A stretch of DNA of 64,000 nt from CALANV01 sp036381615 (GTDB taxonomy: Bacteria; Pseudomonadota; Alphaproteobacteria; CACIAM-22H2): contig DASVCL010000031.1 of assembly GCA_036381615.1 (NCBI GenBank), forward strand, positions 1 through 64,000, written 5' to 3'. A program made the position numbers and the translations under genes. Under the pieces are notes generated by a model that did no database searches, was not told the origin of the DNA, and saw only the letters and a list, made by a program, of their open reading frames with translations. This document shows, one piece after another, positions 33,524-42,007 of the stretch (position 1 is the stretch's first letter; each line of letters begins with the position of its first letter).

Positions 33524-35353
33524 ATGGCCGCGCGCTTCACACCTGAAGAATTTCTCGACCACCTGCTCGCGTTGCCGCGGCTTGCGGGCGAGCTGGTGTC
33601 GCCCGATCTCGCCTGGGTCGCGTGGAGCTGGTACGGCCGCGGTCCCGCCGCCGATGTCTATGTCGCGCCGACGGACGGGTCGACGCCGCCGGTCCGGCTG
33701 ACCAATACGCCGCAGAACACCCATGTCGTGGCGTGGGCCGCGGACAGCCGCACCCTCATCGTCAGCGAGGACAAGGACGGCGACGAGCGCGAGCGTCTCT
33801 ACGCGCTCGACCGTACCCGGCCCAACGTGCTGCGTCTCGTCACCGACGAGGCGCCCAATTATTTCCTGCGCGGCGGCAAGCTCGGGCCGGACGGCCGCAC
33901 CCTGGTCTACGCGGCCAACCGCGACCCTACGACCGGCGCCGAGATAGAGCCCTACATCGTCTATGCGCACGACATCGTCAGCGGCGCGCGGCGTCCGCTT
34001 GCCCGCCCGCTGAAGGCGGGCACCGGCGCACCCGCCCTCAACGAGCAGGGCACGCACATTCTCTACACGCGCAAGGACCTGCATCCGGCGGGGCAACAGG
34101 TCTGGCTTGTCGACATCGACGGGCGCGAGGACCGCGAGGTTCTCAATTTCGGCCCGGCGGTGAAGGTCAGGGCGTCGTGGCTGCGCGACGGGATTCGCGC
34201 CGTCGTCGTCGCGGAGACCGCGACCCACAAGCGGCTCGGCCTCTGGGACCGGCGCGACATGAGCCTGCGCTGGCTGATCGACGATCCGGCACGGCACATC
34301 GAATACGCCTACGCGCCGCGCGGGACGAATCTGATCGTGTCGGTCGAGACGGCCGGCGCGCGGACCCGGGCCGTCCTGATCGATCCCGACTCCGGCCTCG
34401 AGAGCCGCATCGAGAACGCACCGGGCACGTTCCTGCCGCTGGCGCGGATCGGCGAGGACTGGCTCGGCACGACGTACAGCGCACGCCAGCCGCGCGACAT
34501 CGTCCGCGTCGCCAAGACAGGAACGCCGCAGAGCACGACGCGCCTGTGGACGACGACCGCGCTTCGCCCCGACGACTTCGTGCCGGCCGAGAACATGACA
34601 TGGCCCGCTCCCGACGGGCTGGAGATCCAGGGTTGGCTCTATCGCGCCGCCGCACCGTCGCGCGGCCTGATCGTGCATGTCCATGGCGGCCCGACGGCGC
34701 ATGCCGAGGACCGGGTCAGCCCCATAGTCCAGTTCCTCGTCGCCGCAGGCTTCGACGTGCTCGAACCCAATTATCGCGGCAGCACCGGATTCGGCCTGCC
34801 GTTCCGCGAAGCGATCAAGAAAGACGGCTGGGGCGGCGCCGAGCAGGACGACATCCGCGCCGGCATCGAGGCGCTGATGGCGAAAGGCATCGCGCGGCCC
34901 GGCCGGGTCGGCATCACCGGCACGTCGTATGGCGGCTATTCGTCGTGGTGCGCGATCACGCGCTGGCCGCCCGAAATCGTCGCGGCCGCGGCGCCGATCT
35001 GCGGCATGACCGACCTGGTGGTCGACTATCACACGACCCGCCCCGACCTGCGGCCCTACAGCGAGGAAATGCTGGGCGGCGCGCCCGATCAGGTGCCGGA
35101 GCGCTATCACGAGCGCTCGCCCATCAACTTCGTCGACCGGATCCGGGGACGGCTCCTGATCGTGCAGGGCGCCCGCGATCCGAACGTGACGCCCGAGAAT
35201 GTGCGCGCGGTCCGCGCCGCTCTCGATCGGGCCGGAATCGCCTATGACGTCCTCGTGTTCGAGGACGAGGGCCACGGCATCGCCAAGCCGCAGAACCAGA
35301 AGCGGCTTTACCGCGCCCTCGTCGCGTTCTTCGCACGCGCCTTCGACGCCTGA
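33524..35353 (+). CDS. S9 family prolyl oligopeptidase/acylaminoacyl-peptidase
   Basis: A 609-residue peptidase. Residues 1 to about 370 form a beta-propeller-like part with repeated D-x-R/G blocks; the C-terminal 240 residues are the alpha/beta hydrolase with nucleophile GTSYGG, acid in GARDPNV and His in DEGHGIAK. HVHGGPTAH forms the oxyanion region. No signal peptide, so cytoplasmic. The ATG at 33524 is preferred to a GTG at 33488 that overlaps polA. It is 17 bases from polA and may be co-transcribed. Confidence 0.93.
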   Translation: MAARFTPEEFLDHLLALPRLAGELVSPDLAWVAWSWYGRGPAADVYVAPTDGSTPPVRLTNTPQNTHVVAWAADSRTLIVSEDKDGDERERLYALDRTRPNVLRLVTDEAPNYFLRGGKLGPDGRTLVYAANRDPTTGAEIEPYIVYAHDIVSGARRPLARPLKAGTGAPALNEQGTHILYTRKDLHPAGQQVWLVDIDGREDREVLNFGPAVKVRASWLRDGIRAVVVAETATHKRLGLWDRRDMSLRWLIDDPARHIEYAYAPRGTNLIVSVETAGARTRAVLIDPDSGLESRIENAPGTFLPLARIGEDWLGTTYSARQPRDIVRVAKTGTPQSTTRLWTTTALRPDDFVPAENMTWPAPDGLEIQGWLYRAAAPSRGLIVHVHGGPTAHAEDRVSPIVQFLVAAGFDVLEPNYRGSTGFGLPFREAIKKDGWGGAEQDDIRAGIEALMAKGIARPGRVGITGTSYGGYSSWCAITRWPPEIVAAAAPICGMTDLVVDYHTTRPDLRPYSEEMLGGAPDQVPERYHERSPINFVDRIRGRLLIVQGARDPNVTPENVRAVRAALDRAGIAYDVLVFEDEGHGIAKPQNQKRLYRALVAFFARAFDA

Positions 35354-35438
35354 CGCCTATTTCGGTTGGCTGGCCATCCTTGCCGCGGGCGGACAGATCG
35401 AGTCCCTCGTACCCGCCGCAATCCCGGCAACCTGACCG

Positions 35439-36194
35439 TCAGGTCGGGATTTGCTCGCGCGCCTGCCTGGCGAGGCGGACGAGTTCCGCGCGTGCGGATT
35501 CGGCGTCGGTGACCCGCCGATCGAACGGAAGACGCGCGACCTCGCCCGCCTGCCGGAGATCGAGCCCCTCGGGGTCGAGGCCGGTCATGCGCCAGCCCTC
35601 GCCCGAACGGCCCAGGAGGCGCGTCGCGTAGAGCTGGATCGCGTCGGCATGATCGTCGTTCATGTGCGCGACGATGTCGGGCTCGGCCGCCGCCAGCGCC
35701 TCGGCCCCGGTCATGTCGAGCAGCAGATCGCGCCCGTCGATCCAATGGATGCGACCGAAACCGGCGACGAGATGCGCGCGCGACACCTCGACGCGCCAGA
35801 ACGCGAAATCGCCGAAATCGGCGTACATCGCCGCCCCCGGATGGCGGGCGACGAAGCGCGCCCGGTGCCGAGGGTCGTCGGTCCGGACCGCGCGGCCCTG
35901 CACGCTGACGCGCGGACCGGTGAGCGGCTCGTCGATGCCGGCCGTGCCGTCGAACAGAAGCGAGACGCGCGGATCGGCGGCGATGTTGCGCGTGTGATCC
36001 GCCAGCGTGGATACGAGGAGCAGCGGCGTTCCGTCATGGTCGAGGGCCACCAGGACGAGCGACGCGTAGGGCGCGCCCGCCTCGGGTTGATCCGGCCGCA
36101 TCGACGTCGCCAGCGCGGCCCGATCGACGGCGCGCATTACCTGCCGCGCGATCTCGCCGGGGGTCTGGTTCTGACTCAGTTGTGGCGCGATCAT
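35439..36194 (-). CDS. HugZ-like pyridoxamine 5'-phosphate oxidase-fold protein
   Basis: A 251-residue protein. The N-terminal split-barrel domain (about 25-160) has the flavin/heme-binding type pattern LLLVSTLADHTRNIAADPRVSLLFDG. The C-terminal domain (about 165-245) is DUF2470-like with HMNDDHADAIQLYA. This two-domain arrangement is that of HugZ heme-degrading proteins and related FMN-binding proteins. It lies 30 bases downstream of cbtA on the same strand, so a tetrapyrrole or metal link is possible but unproven. Confidence 0.85.
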   Translation of the reverse strand: MIAPQLSQNQTPGEIARQVMRAVDRAALATSMRPDQPEAGAPYASLVLVALDHDGTPLLLVSTLADHTRNIAADPRVSLLFDGTAGIDEPLTGPRVSVQGRAVRTDDPRHRARFVARHPGAAMYADFGDFAFWRVEVSRAHLVAGFGRIHWIDGRDLLLDMTGAEALAAAEPDIVAHMNDDHADAIQLYATRLLGRSGEGWRMTGLDPEGLDLRQAGEVARLPFDRRVTDAESARAELVRLARQAREQIPT

Positions 36195-36224
36195 CCGTAA
36201 TCAACGGCGACGCCGCCGGTCGGA

Positions 36225-36920
36225 TCACGCCATGCGGCGATGGAGCCACCCGGAAACGCCGCCCAGCACCAGCCAGAACATGGCCGCCGCCAACAGCGAG
36301 GCCACCACGAACTCGGCCGCAAGCTCGGCGGGCACGACACCGGCGCCCTCGGGGCGCGGGGCCCCGATGACATGCGGAATGACCAGGAAGGCAAGCCCCA
36401 GCGCCTTGGCCCACACGGGGCGCGCGAACGCCAGACCGGCGAGGCCGGCAGCGCTCGCGAGCGCCGTGGCGATCCACCAGACCTGCCGGCCGGCAAGATC
36501 CGCCGCGACCATGCCCGGAAGCTCCGGCGGCAGGCCAAGCGCAGGTGCCAGCGCAAAACAGCCGAACCCGGCCAGCCCCCAGAGAAGGCCGGTCCGCCCG
36601 TCGAGGGGTCGCGCGTCGCCAACCGCCGCCCTGAGCGCGAGCGCCCCGTTGAGCAACAGCGCGAAACCGAAGCCGGTCAGGATGTTGAACAGCAGCGTGA
36701 ACGCCATCCGCTCTGCCCCGTCCGCCGGCTGCCAGGCCTCGCCGTGGTCATGAACCGCGTCGTCATGGCCATGCGCGGCGCCACCCTCGGCGGGCGCCGC
36801 CGCCTCGTACCGCTCGGCCGCGGCGATCAGCGGCCAGAGCTTCGCCGCCTGGAACGCCGTCGCCACGAGCCCCGCCGCCGCGCCGGCAATCACGGCGATC
36901 AGCAGAAGCCGCCTCAGCAT
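36225..36920 (-). CDS. cbtA: CbtA family cobalt transporter subunit
   Basis: A 231-residue membrane protein with five hydrophobic segments. After the first segment comes a His-rich loop (HGHDDAVHDHGE) suited to metal binding, then GFGFALLLNGAL and LPPELPGM, both typical of CbtA. With CbtB it makes a cobalt uptake system usually controlled by cobalamin. The ATG at 36920 starts the family-like MLRRLLLIAV; a TTG at 36932 overlapping the cbtB stop is an alternative that would couple translation. Confidence 0.88.
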   Translation of the reverse strand: MLRRLLLIAVIAGAAAGLVATAFQAAKLWPLIAAAERYEAAAPAEGGAAHGHDDAVHDHGEAWQPADGAERMAFTLLFNILTGFGFALLLNGALALRAAVGDARPLDGRTGLLWGLAGFGCFALAPALGLPPELPGMVAADLAGRQVWWIATALASAAGLAGLAFARPVWAKALGLAFLVIPHVIGAPRPEGAGVVPAELAAEFVVASLLAAAMFWLVLGGVSGWLHRRMA

Positions 36921-36928
36921 CGGCCGGA

Positions 36929-37108
36929 TCAATGGCAGGGGAAGGCGAAGGCGTGGCGCGAGTCGTGCGCCGCATTGTGGATCACGGACGGGCCCGCAAA
37001 GCCGACGCCGAAGATAACGAAAGTGCCGAGCAGCAGCGCGGCAACCGCCGGGAGTGATGCGCGCATGAGGCCGGCGAAGCCGGCATGGCGGGTCTGGGTC
37101 GTCATCAT
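36929..37108 (-). CDS. cbtB: CbtB family cobalt transporter subunit
   Basis: A 59-residue protein with one membrane segment (about 15-39, MRASLPAVAALLLGTFVIFG) and the diagnostic C-terminal metal ligands: VIHNAAHDSRHAFAFPCH. GAGG lies five bases before the first of two adjacent ATG codons. It directly precedes cbtA. I looked for a cobalamin riboswitch in the 230 bases upstream and found no B12-box, so regulation differs from many cbtBA operons. Confidence 0.9.
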   Translation of the reverse strand: MMTTQTRHAGFAGLMRASLPAVAALLLGTFVIFGVGFAGPSVIHNAAHDSRHAFAFPCH

Positions 37109-37342
37109 GTCGTCCTCAAATCACGGGCGGCGCGCCAACCATCGGCGCGGCCAGTTCAATCGGCCGGCGGATTCGCCTATATAATGCATAGTCCGGTGGA
37201 ACGAGCGGCGTCAATCAAGGCGTGCCGGCCTCGATTGCGCCCAAATCCGACCATATTCCGCCGCATCATTCCGGCGGGAGTCCGGCGGCCGGTCAGGGAT
37301 TCGCCTGCCGCCACGTGGGGTCATCGCAAGGGAAACGGAGCC

Positions 37343-38044
37343 GTGCCGCAGACAATTGCCCTCGTCGACGACGACCGCAACATCCTGACCTCCGTCGCCA
37401 TGGCGCTCGAAGCCGAAGGCTTCGCCGTCAAGACCTACAGCGACAGCGTCGAGGCCTGGCGCGAGCTGAGCAGCCATCCCCCCGATCTCGCCGTGCTCGA
37501 CATCAAGATGCCGCGAATGGACGGCATGGAACTGCTGGGGCGCATCCGCAAGCAGAGCCAGCTGCCGGTCATCTTCCTGACGTCCAAGGACGACGAGGTC
37601 GACGAGGTCCTCGGCCTGCGCATGGGGGCCGACGACTACATCACCAAGCCGTTCTCGCAACGGCTGCTCGTCGAGCGCATTCGGGCGCTCTTGCGCCGGC
37701 AGGAACTGCTGCGCGACAAGACACCGGGCGGCGGGGCCGAGCCGCCGATCGTCCGCGGCGACCTCATGCTCGACTCGGCCCGTCACGTCTGCACCTGGAA
37801 GGGCCAGGAGGTGGCCCTGACCGTCACCGAATTCCTGCTGCTGAAGGCGCTGGCGCAACGGCCCGGCATGGTGAAGAGCCGGGATCAGCTGATGGATGCC
37901 GCCTATGGCGAGCACATCTACGTCGACGACCGGACGATCGATAGCCACGTCAAGCGCCTGCGCAAGAAGTTCAAGGCGGTAGACCCCGAATTCGCCCAGA
38001 TCGAGACGCTCTACGGTCTCGGCTACCGTTATCGCGACAAGTAG
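37343..38044 (+). CDS. chvI: Response regulator ChvI
   Basis: A 233-residue OmpR-type regulator. Receiver domain 1-120 with acidic pocket D10/D11, phosphorylated D53 (VLDIKMPRMDG) and K102; winged-helix DNA-binding domain about 135-230 ending ETLYGLGYRYRDK. ChvI controls envelope, acid-stress and exopolysaccharide genes in alphaproteobacteria and is often essential. The start is GTG with ACGGAG upstream; the frame is open much further up without conserved sequence. A TATAAT element lies near 37182. The sensor gene follows after 20 bases. Confidence 0.95.
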   Translation: MPQTIALVDDDRNILTSVAMALEAEGFAVKTYSDSVEAWRELSSHPPDLAVLDIKMPRMDGMELLGRIRKQSQLPVIFLTSKDDEVDEVLGLRMGADDYITKPFSQRLLVERIRALLRRQELLRDKTPGGGAEPPIVRGDLMLDSARHVCTWKGQEVALTVTEFLLLKALAQRPGMVKSRDQLMDAAYGEHIYVDDRTIDSHVKRLRKKFKAVDPEFAQIETLYGLGYRYRDK

Positions 38045-38064
38045 GCGTATGGGACAGCCGAGCC

Positions 38065-39828
38065 ATGGCCATGAGCGCCCGTCGGGTCGAGGATTCGAAG
38101 GGCGAGGACCGTAAGGTCGTACCGCTGCGCACGGCCGACCCGCTCCACGCCCAGGCGGCCGCGCCGCGTGCGGCGGAACCGCGTATCCGCCGGCGGCGCT
38201 TCTCGCCGCTGACGCTCCGCATCCTATTCCTCAATACCATTCCCCTGCTGATCCTGGTCGCGGGGCTTCTGTACCTGGACGACTACCGCCGTTCGCTGAT
38301 CGACGCGAAGTTCAGCGCCCTTACCGTGCAGGGCCAGATCATCGCGGCCGCGCTCGGCGAGGCCGCGACCGACGTCGACGACGAGACCGTCGGCGCGCGC
38401 ATGACACCCGAAGCCGCGCGCACGATCCTGCGGCGTCTCGCCGAACCGACCAAGACGCACGCGCGGCTCTTCGCCGCGTCCGGCGAAGTCGTCGCCGACA
38501 GCCACGTGCTGGGCCAGCCGGGTGGCCAGGTCGTCATCGAGTGGCTGCCGCCGCCGGGGCCGCCGCCGGGCCCCCTCACGCAGCTCGCGAACAAGATCTA
38601 CGACCTGATCTTCAACTGGCTGCCCCGGGGCCGCGACCTCCCACGATACCGCGAGTTCCTGGCGCCACGCGTCGAGGATTATGAGGAGACCAAGATCGCG
38701 CTCTCGGGCGAGATCGCGACGCACCTTCGGGCCGGGCGCGACAACGACCTCGTCCTGTCGATCGCCGTGCCGGTGCAGCGCTTCAAGCAGGTGCTCGGCG
38801 TGCTGATGCTGACAGCCGACAGCACGGACATCGATGCGGACATCCGCGCCGTGCGGTTCGACATCCTCAAGATTTTCGCCGTCGCCCTCGGCATCACGTT
38901 CCTGCTGTCGATCTATCTCGCCAGCACGATCGCCCAACCGATCCGACGCCTTGCGGCGGCAGCCGAGCGCGTGCGGCGTGGCCACGGAATCGGCGCCGGG
39001 CGCCTCACCCGGTCGGGCGGCAGCGTGCAGCCGATCATTCCCGACATGAGCCGCCGCGGCGACGAGATCGGCGAGCTGTCGGCCGCCCTCAAGGAAATGA
39101 CGGATGCGCTGTGGCAGCGGCTCGATGCCATCGAACGGTTCGCCGCGGACGTCGCGCACGAGATCAAGAACCCGTTGAGCTCGATGAAGAGCGCGATCGA
39201 GACCGCGACGCGCGTGCGCGATCCCGCGCAGCAGCAGCGGCTGATGTCGATCGTCCTCGAGGACGTCGGTCGCATCGACCGGCTGATCGGCGACATCTCG
39301 AGCGCGTCGCGCCTCGATGCCGAACTGTCGCGGGCGGAGATCGAGCCGGTCGACGTCGCGGCCCTGCTCAAGGCGCTCGTCGAGCTGAACGAGGCGACCG
39401 CGGGTCCCGACTCGCCCCGCCTCGTCCTCGAGCTCGCCCCCCGCCCGCTCGTCGTGCCCGGCATGGAGGACCGGCTGGGCCAAGTGTTCCGCAACATCAT
39501 CGCCAATGCCGTCTCGTTCAGCCCGCCGGGCGGAACCATCCGGATCGTCGCCGGCATCCGCAAGGATGCGATGCGCGGCAATACGGTCGAGGTAGCGGTC
39601 GAAGACGAAGGTCCGGGGATTCCGGACGACAAGCTGGAGGCAATCTTCCAACGGTTTTACAGCGAGCGTCCGAAAGGCGAGAAATTTGGAACCCATTCGG
39701 GCCTGGGTCTGTCCATTTCGCGCCAGATCGTCGAGGCCCATGGCGGGGAGATCCGGGCCGAAAACAGACGGGATGATCAGGGACATACGCTGGGGGCACG
39801 CTTCCTCGTCCGTCTGCCCGTGGATTGA
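38065..39828 (+). CDS. chvG: Sensor histidine kinase ChvG
   Basis: A 587-residue inner-membrane kinase: an N-terminal basic cytoplasmic tail (1-50), TM1 about 52-71, a periplasmic sensor of the Stimulus_sens_1 type (72-265, with a Pro-rich GPPPGP insertion), TM2 about 267-288, HAMP, then HisKA with phosphorylated H365 in FAADVAHEIKNPL, and HATPase with N, G1 (DEGPGIPDDK) and G2 (GLGLSISRQI) boxes. Paired with ChvI. The gene order with hprK and the phosphotransferase genes is conserved in alphaproteobacteria. Confidence 0.95.
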   Translation: MAMSARRVEDSKGEDRKVVPLRTADPLHAQAAAPRAAEPRIRRRRFSPLTLRILFLNTIPLLILVAGLLYLDDYRRSLIDAKFSALTVQGQIIAAALGEAATDVDDETVGARMTPEAARTILRRLAEPTKTHARLFAASGEVVADSHVLGQPGGQVVIEWLPPPGPPPGPLTQLANKIYDLIFNWLPRGRDLPRYREFLAPRVEDYEETKIALSGEIATHLRAGRDNDLVLSIAVPVQRFKQVLGVLMLTADSTDIDADIRAVRFDILKIFAVALGITFLLSIYLASTIAQPIRRLAAAAERVRRGHGIGAGRLTRSGGSVQPIIPDMSRRGDEIGELSAALKEMTDALWQRLDAIERFAADVAHEIKNPLSSMKSAIETATRVRDPAQQQRLMSIVLEDVGRIDRLIGDISSASRLDAELSRAEIEPVDVAALLKALVELNEATAGPDSPRLVLELAPRPLVVPGMEDRLGQVFRNIIANAVSFSPPGGTIRIVAGIRKDAMRGNTVEVAVEDEGPGIPDDKLEAIFQRFYSERPKGEKFGTHSGLGLSISRQIVEAHGGEIRAENRRDDQGHTLGARFLVRLPVD

Positions 39829-39898
39829 AGATGCGCCGGGCATCACCCGCGCTGCCGGTTGACAACAGCGGTGATTAAGGCCCACCCTCGCGGCCACC

Positions 39899-40351
39899 GT
39901 GAGTGAGGCGGCATCAAAACTCCAGATCCACGCGAGTTGCGTCGAGCTCGCCGGAACCGGCGTGCTGCTGCTGGGGGATTCCGGCAGCGGCAAGTCCGAC
40001 CTCGCGCTGCGCCTGATCGATGCCGGCGCGCGCCTCGTGTCGGACGATCGTACCGACCTCGTCGCCGAAGGCGGGCGGCTCTTCGCCTCGTCGCCCGCGA
40101 CGATTGCCGGACGCATGGAGGTGCGCGGCCTCGGCATCGTGTCCGTCGCTCACGTCTCGTACAGCGTGGTCGGCCTCGCGATCGAGCTCGTCCCCCGCAC
40201 ATCGGTCGAACGACTGCCCGTCGCGCGCAGCAAGAGCTGGCTCGGCGTCGAAGTGCCGCTATTGGCCTTCGATCCGTTCGAAGCCTCGGCGCCGGCGAAG
40301 GTGCGGCTCGCCGTCCAGGAGACATTGCGAGGACGTCTCTTCGCCGCCTGA
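39899..40351 (+). CDS. hprK: HPr kinase/phosphorylase, short alphaproteobacterial form
   Basis: A 150-residue protein, only the catalytic domain of HprK (the N-terminal domain of the Gram-positive enzyme is absent, as usual in this class). P-loop GDSGSGKS at 26-33, then LVSDDRTDL and the conserved MEVRGLGIVSV. It phosphorylates a Ser of HPr, here probably Ser55. GTG start. Followed four bases later by rapZ. Confidence 0.94.
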   Translation: MSEAASKLQIHASCVELAGTGVLLLGDSGSGKSDLALRLIDAGARLVSDDRTDLVAEGGRLFASSPATIAGRMEVRGLGIVSVAHVSYSVVGLAIELVPRTSVERLPVARSKSWLGVEVPLLAFDPFEASAPAKVRLAVQETLRGRLFAA

Positions 40352-40355
40352 TGAG

Positions 40356-41273
40356 ATGAACACGCTCATACATCCCACAGCGGCAACGCCGGCCGCAGCG
40401 GCTGACCGCCGCATCGTGCTGGTGACCGGCATGTCAGGAGCCGGCAAGACGAGCGCGCTCAAGGCGCTCGAGGACGCCGGCTACGAGGCCGTCGACAATC
40501 TGCCGCTGTCGCTGCTGGAGTCGCTCGTCCGGCCCGGCGACAGCGCCGGCCGGCCGATCGCGATCGGCATCGACACGCGCACACGCGATTTCGGCACCGG
40601 CGCATTCCTTTCCGCGATCGATCGGCTCCGGGCCGGGCCGTCGTTCAGCGTCCGCGTTCTCTTTCTCGACTGCGACGACGAGGTGCTGCGCCGACGCTTC
40701 ACCGAGACGCGCCGCCGCCACCCGCTCGCCATGGACCGGCCGGTGATGGACGGCATTCGCGCCGAGCGCAGCGTGATCCACGCGCTGCGCGATCGCGCCG
40801 ATCTGGTCCTCGATACGTCGAATCTGTCGCAGGCCGACCTGAAGCGGCTGGTACAGGGGCATTTCACGCTCGATGCGGCCGGCGGGCTTGCCATCTCGCT
40901 CGTTTCATTCGCCTATCGGAACGGATTACCGCGCGAGGCCGACCTCGTGTTCGACGTGCGTTTTCTCCAGAATCCGCACTACGTGCCTGCCCTCGAGCCG
41001 CTGACCGGGCGCGACCCCGCCGTCGCCGACTTCATCCGCCAGGATCCCGGCTTCGCGCCGTTCGCCGATGGCCTCGTCACCATGCTTGCGGCCCTGCTGC
41101 CCCGTTTCGAGCGCGAGGGAAAGAGCTACCTGACCATCGGTATCGGCTGCACGGGCGGCAAGCACCGCTCCGTCTTCGTCGCCGAATACCTCGCGGCCAA
41201 GCTCCAGGCGCTTGGCCACCGCGTTACCCTCATCCATCGCGACGTCGAGCGCGACCGCGAGCGAACCCGCTGA
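40356..41273 (+). CDS. rapZ: RNase adapter protein RapZ
   Basis: A 305-residue P-loop protein: Walker A GMSGAGKT at 25-32, the conserved DCDDEVLRRRFTETRRRHPL and the C-terminal domain with IGIGCTGGKHRSVF. In enterobacteria RapZ guides RNase E to the GlmZ small RNA and senses glucosamine-6-phosphate; in alphaproteobacteria its role inside the phosphotransferase operon is less clear. The ATG at 40356 follows the hprK stop; the frame is open upstream only as an overlap artefact. Confidence 0.95.
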   Translation: MNTLIHPTAATPAAAADRRIVLVTGMSGAGKTSALKALEDAGYEAVDNLPLSLLESLVRPGDSAGRPIAIGIDTRTRDFGTGAFLSAIDRLRAGPSFSVRVLFLDCDDEVLRRRFTETRRRHPLAMDRPVMDGIRAERSVIHALRDRADLVLDTSNLSQADLKRLVQGHFTLDAAGGLAISLVSFAYRNGLPREADLVFDVRFLQNPHYVPALEPLTGRDPAVADFIRQDPGFAPFADGLVTMLAALLPRFEREGKSYLTIGIGCTGGKHRSVFVAEYLAAKLQALGHRVTLIHRDVERDRERTR

Positions 41274-41307
41274 TACGCGATATGCAGACCAACACGAAGG
41301 GTGTTCG

Positions 41308-41715
41308 ATGATCGGCATGGTCTTAGTCACGCACGGACGGCTTGCGGCGGAATTCATCGCCGCCCTCGAGCATGTCGTCGGGCCGCAGCGCAACGTGGTG
41401 GCTGTCTGCATCGGCCCGGAGGACGACATGGAGCTTCGCCGCAAGGAGATCATGGACTCCGTCGCACGCGTCGAGGAGGGTGACGGCGTCGTGGTTCTTA
41501 CCGACATGTTCGGCGGCACCCCCTCGAACCTCGCCATCTCGATCCTCGACAAGGGCAATGTCGAAGTGATCGCCGGCGTGAACCTGCCGATGCTCATCAA
41601 ACTCGCGAGCCTGCGCAGCACCGAGGCGCTGGCGGATGCGGTCGGCGCCGCACGAGAGGCCGGCCGGAAATACATCAACGTCGCCTCGCAGCTGCTGTCG
41701 GGTGACTCGCGGTGA
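41308..41715 (+). CDS. PTS system EIIA component, mannose family
   Basis: A 135-residue EIIA-Man domain alone. The phosphorylated His is H9 in MVLVTHG; DMFGGTPSNLA is the other family hallmark. No IIB/IIC/IID genes follow, so it is the output of a regulatory phosphorelay rather than part of a sugar importer. In related bacteria this protein interacts with ChvG/ChvI or other regulators. Its end overlaps the HPr gene by four bases. Confidence 0.94.
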   Translation: MIGMVLVTHGRLAAEFIAALEHVVGPQRNVVAVCIGPEDDMELRRKEIMDSVARVEEGDGVVVLTDMFGGTPSNLAISILDKGNVEVIAGVNLPMLIKLASLRSTEALADAVGAAREAGRKYINVASQLLSGDSR

Positions 41716-42005
41716 ACGAAGCCCAGCCGAAGCCGTCCGTCATCGAGCGCGAGGTGACGATCGCCAACAAGCGCGGGCTGCACGCCCGTGCCGCGGCCCG
41801 CTTCGTCAAGCTGGCGAGCCAGTTCGAGGCGAACGTGACCGTGAGGCACAAGGACATGGAGGTGTCGGGCCGGTCGATCATGGGCCTGATGATGCTGGCG
41901 GCCGCACCGGGCACGCAGATTCGCATCAGCGCCGTCGGCAGCGATGCGGCAGCCGCGGTCGAAGCGCTTGCGGCGCTCGTGCTGGCCAAGTTCGAGGAGG
42001 ATTGA
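41712..42005 (+). CDS. Phosphocarrier protein HPr
   Basis: A 97-residue HPr with the phosphorylated His24 in RGLHARAA and the regulatory Ser55 in GRSIMGLMML, which matches the HPr kinase encoded upstream. The N-terminal ten residues extend beyond the canonical protein. GTG start overlapping the EIIA stop. It hands phosphate from EI to EIIA-Man. Confidence 0.95.
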   Translation: MNEAQPKPSVIEREVTIANKRGLHARAAARFVKLASQFEANVTVRHKDMEVSGRSIMGLMMLAAAPGTQIRISAVGSDAAAAVEALAALVLAKFEED

Positions 42006-42007
42006 CG

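Noticed and set aside
33146..35275. 709-codon open frame antisense to polA and the S9 peptidase
   Set aside because: Spans two unrelated genes and shows only codon-bias composition; both sense genes have complete catalytic motifs.
37109..37342. Cobalamin riboswitch upstream of cbtB
   Set aside because: Looked for because cbtBA is often B12-controlled, but no B12-box sequence was found on the minus strand in this stretch.
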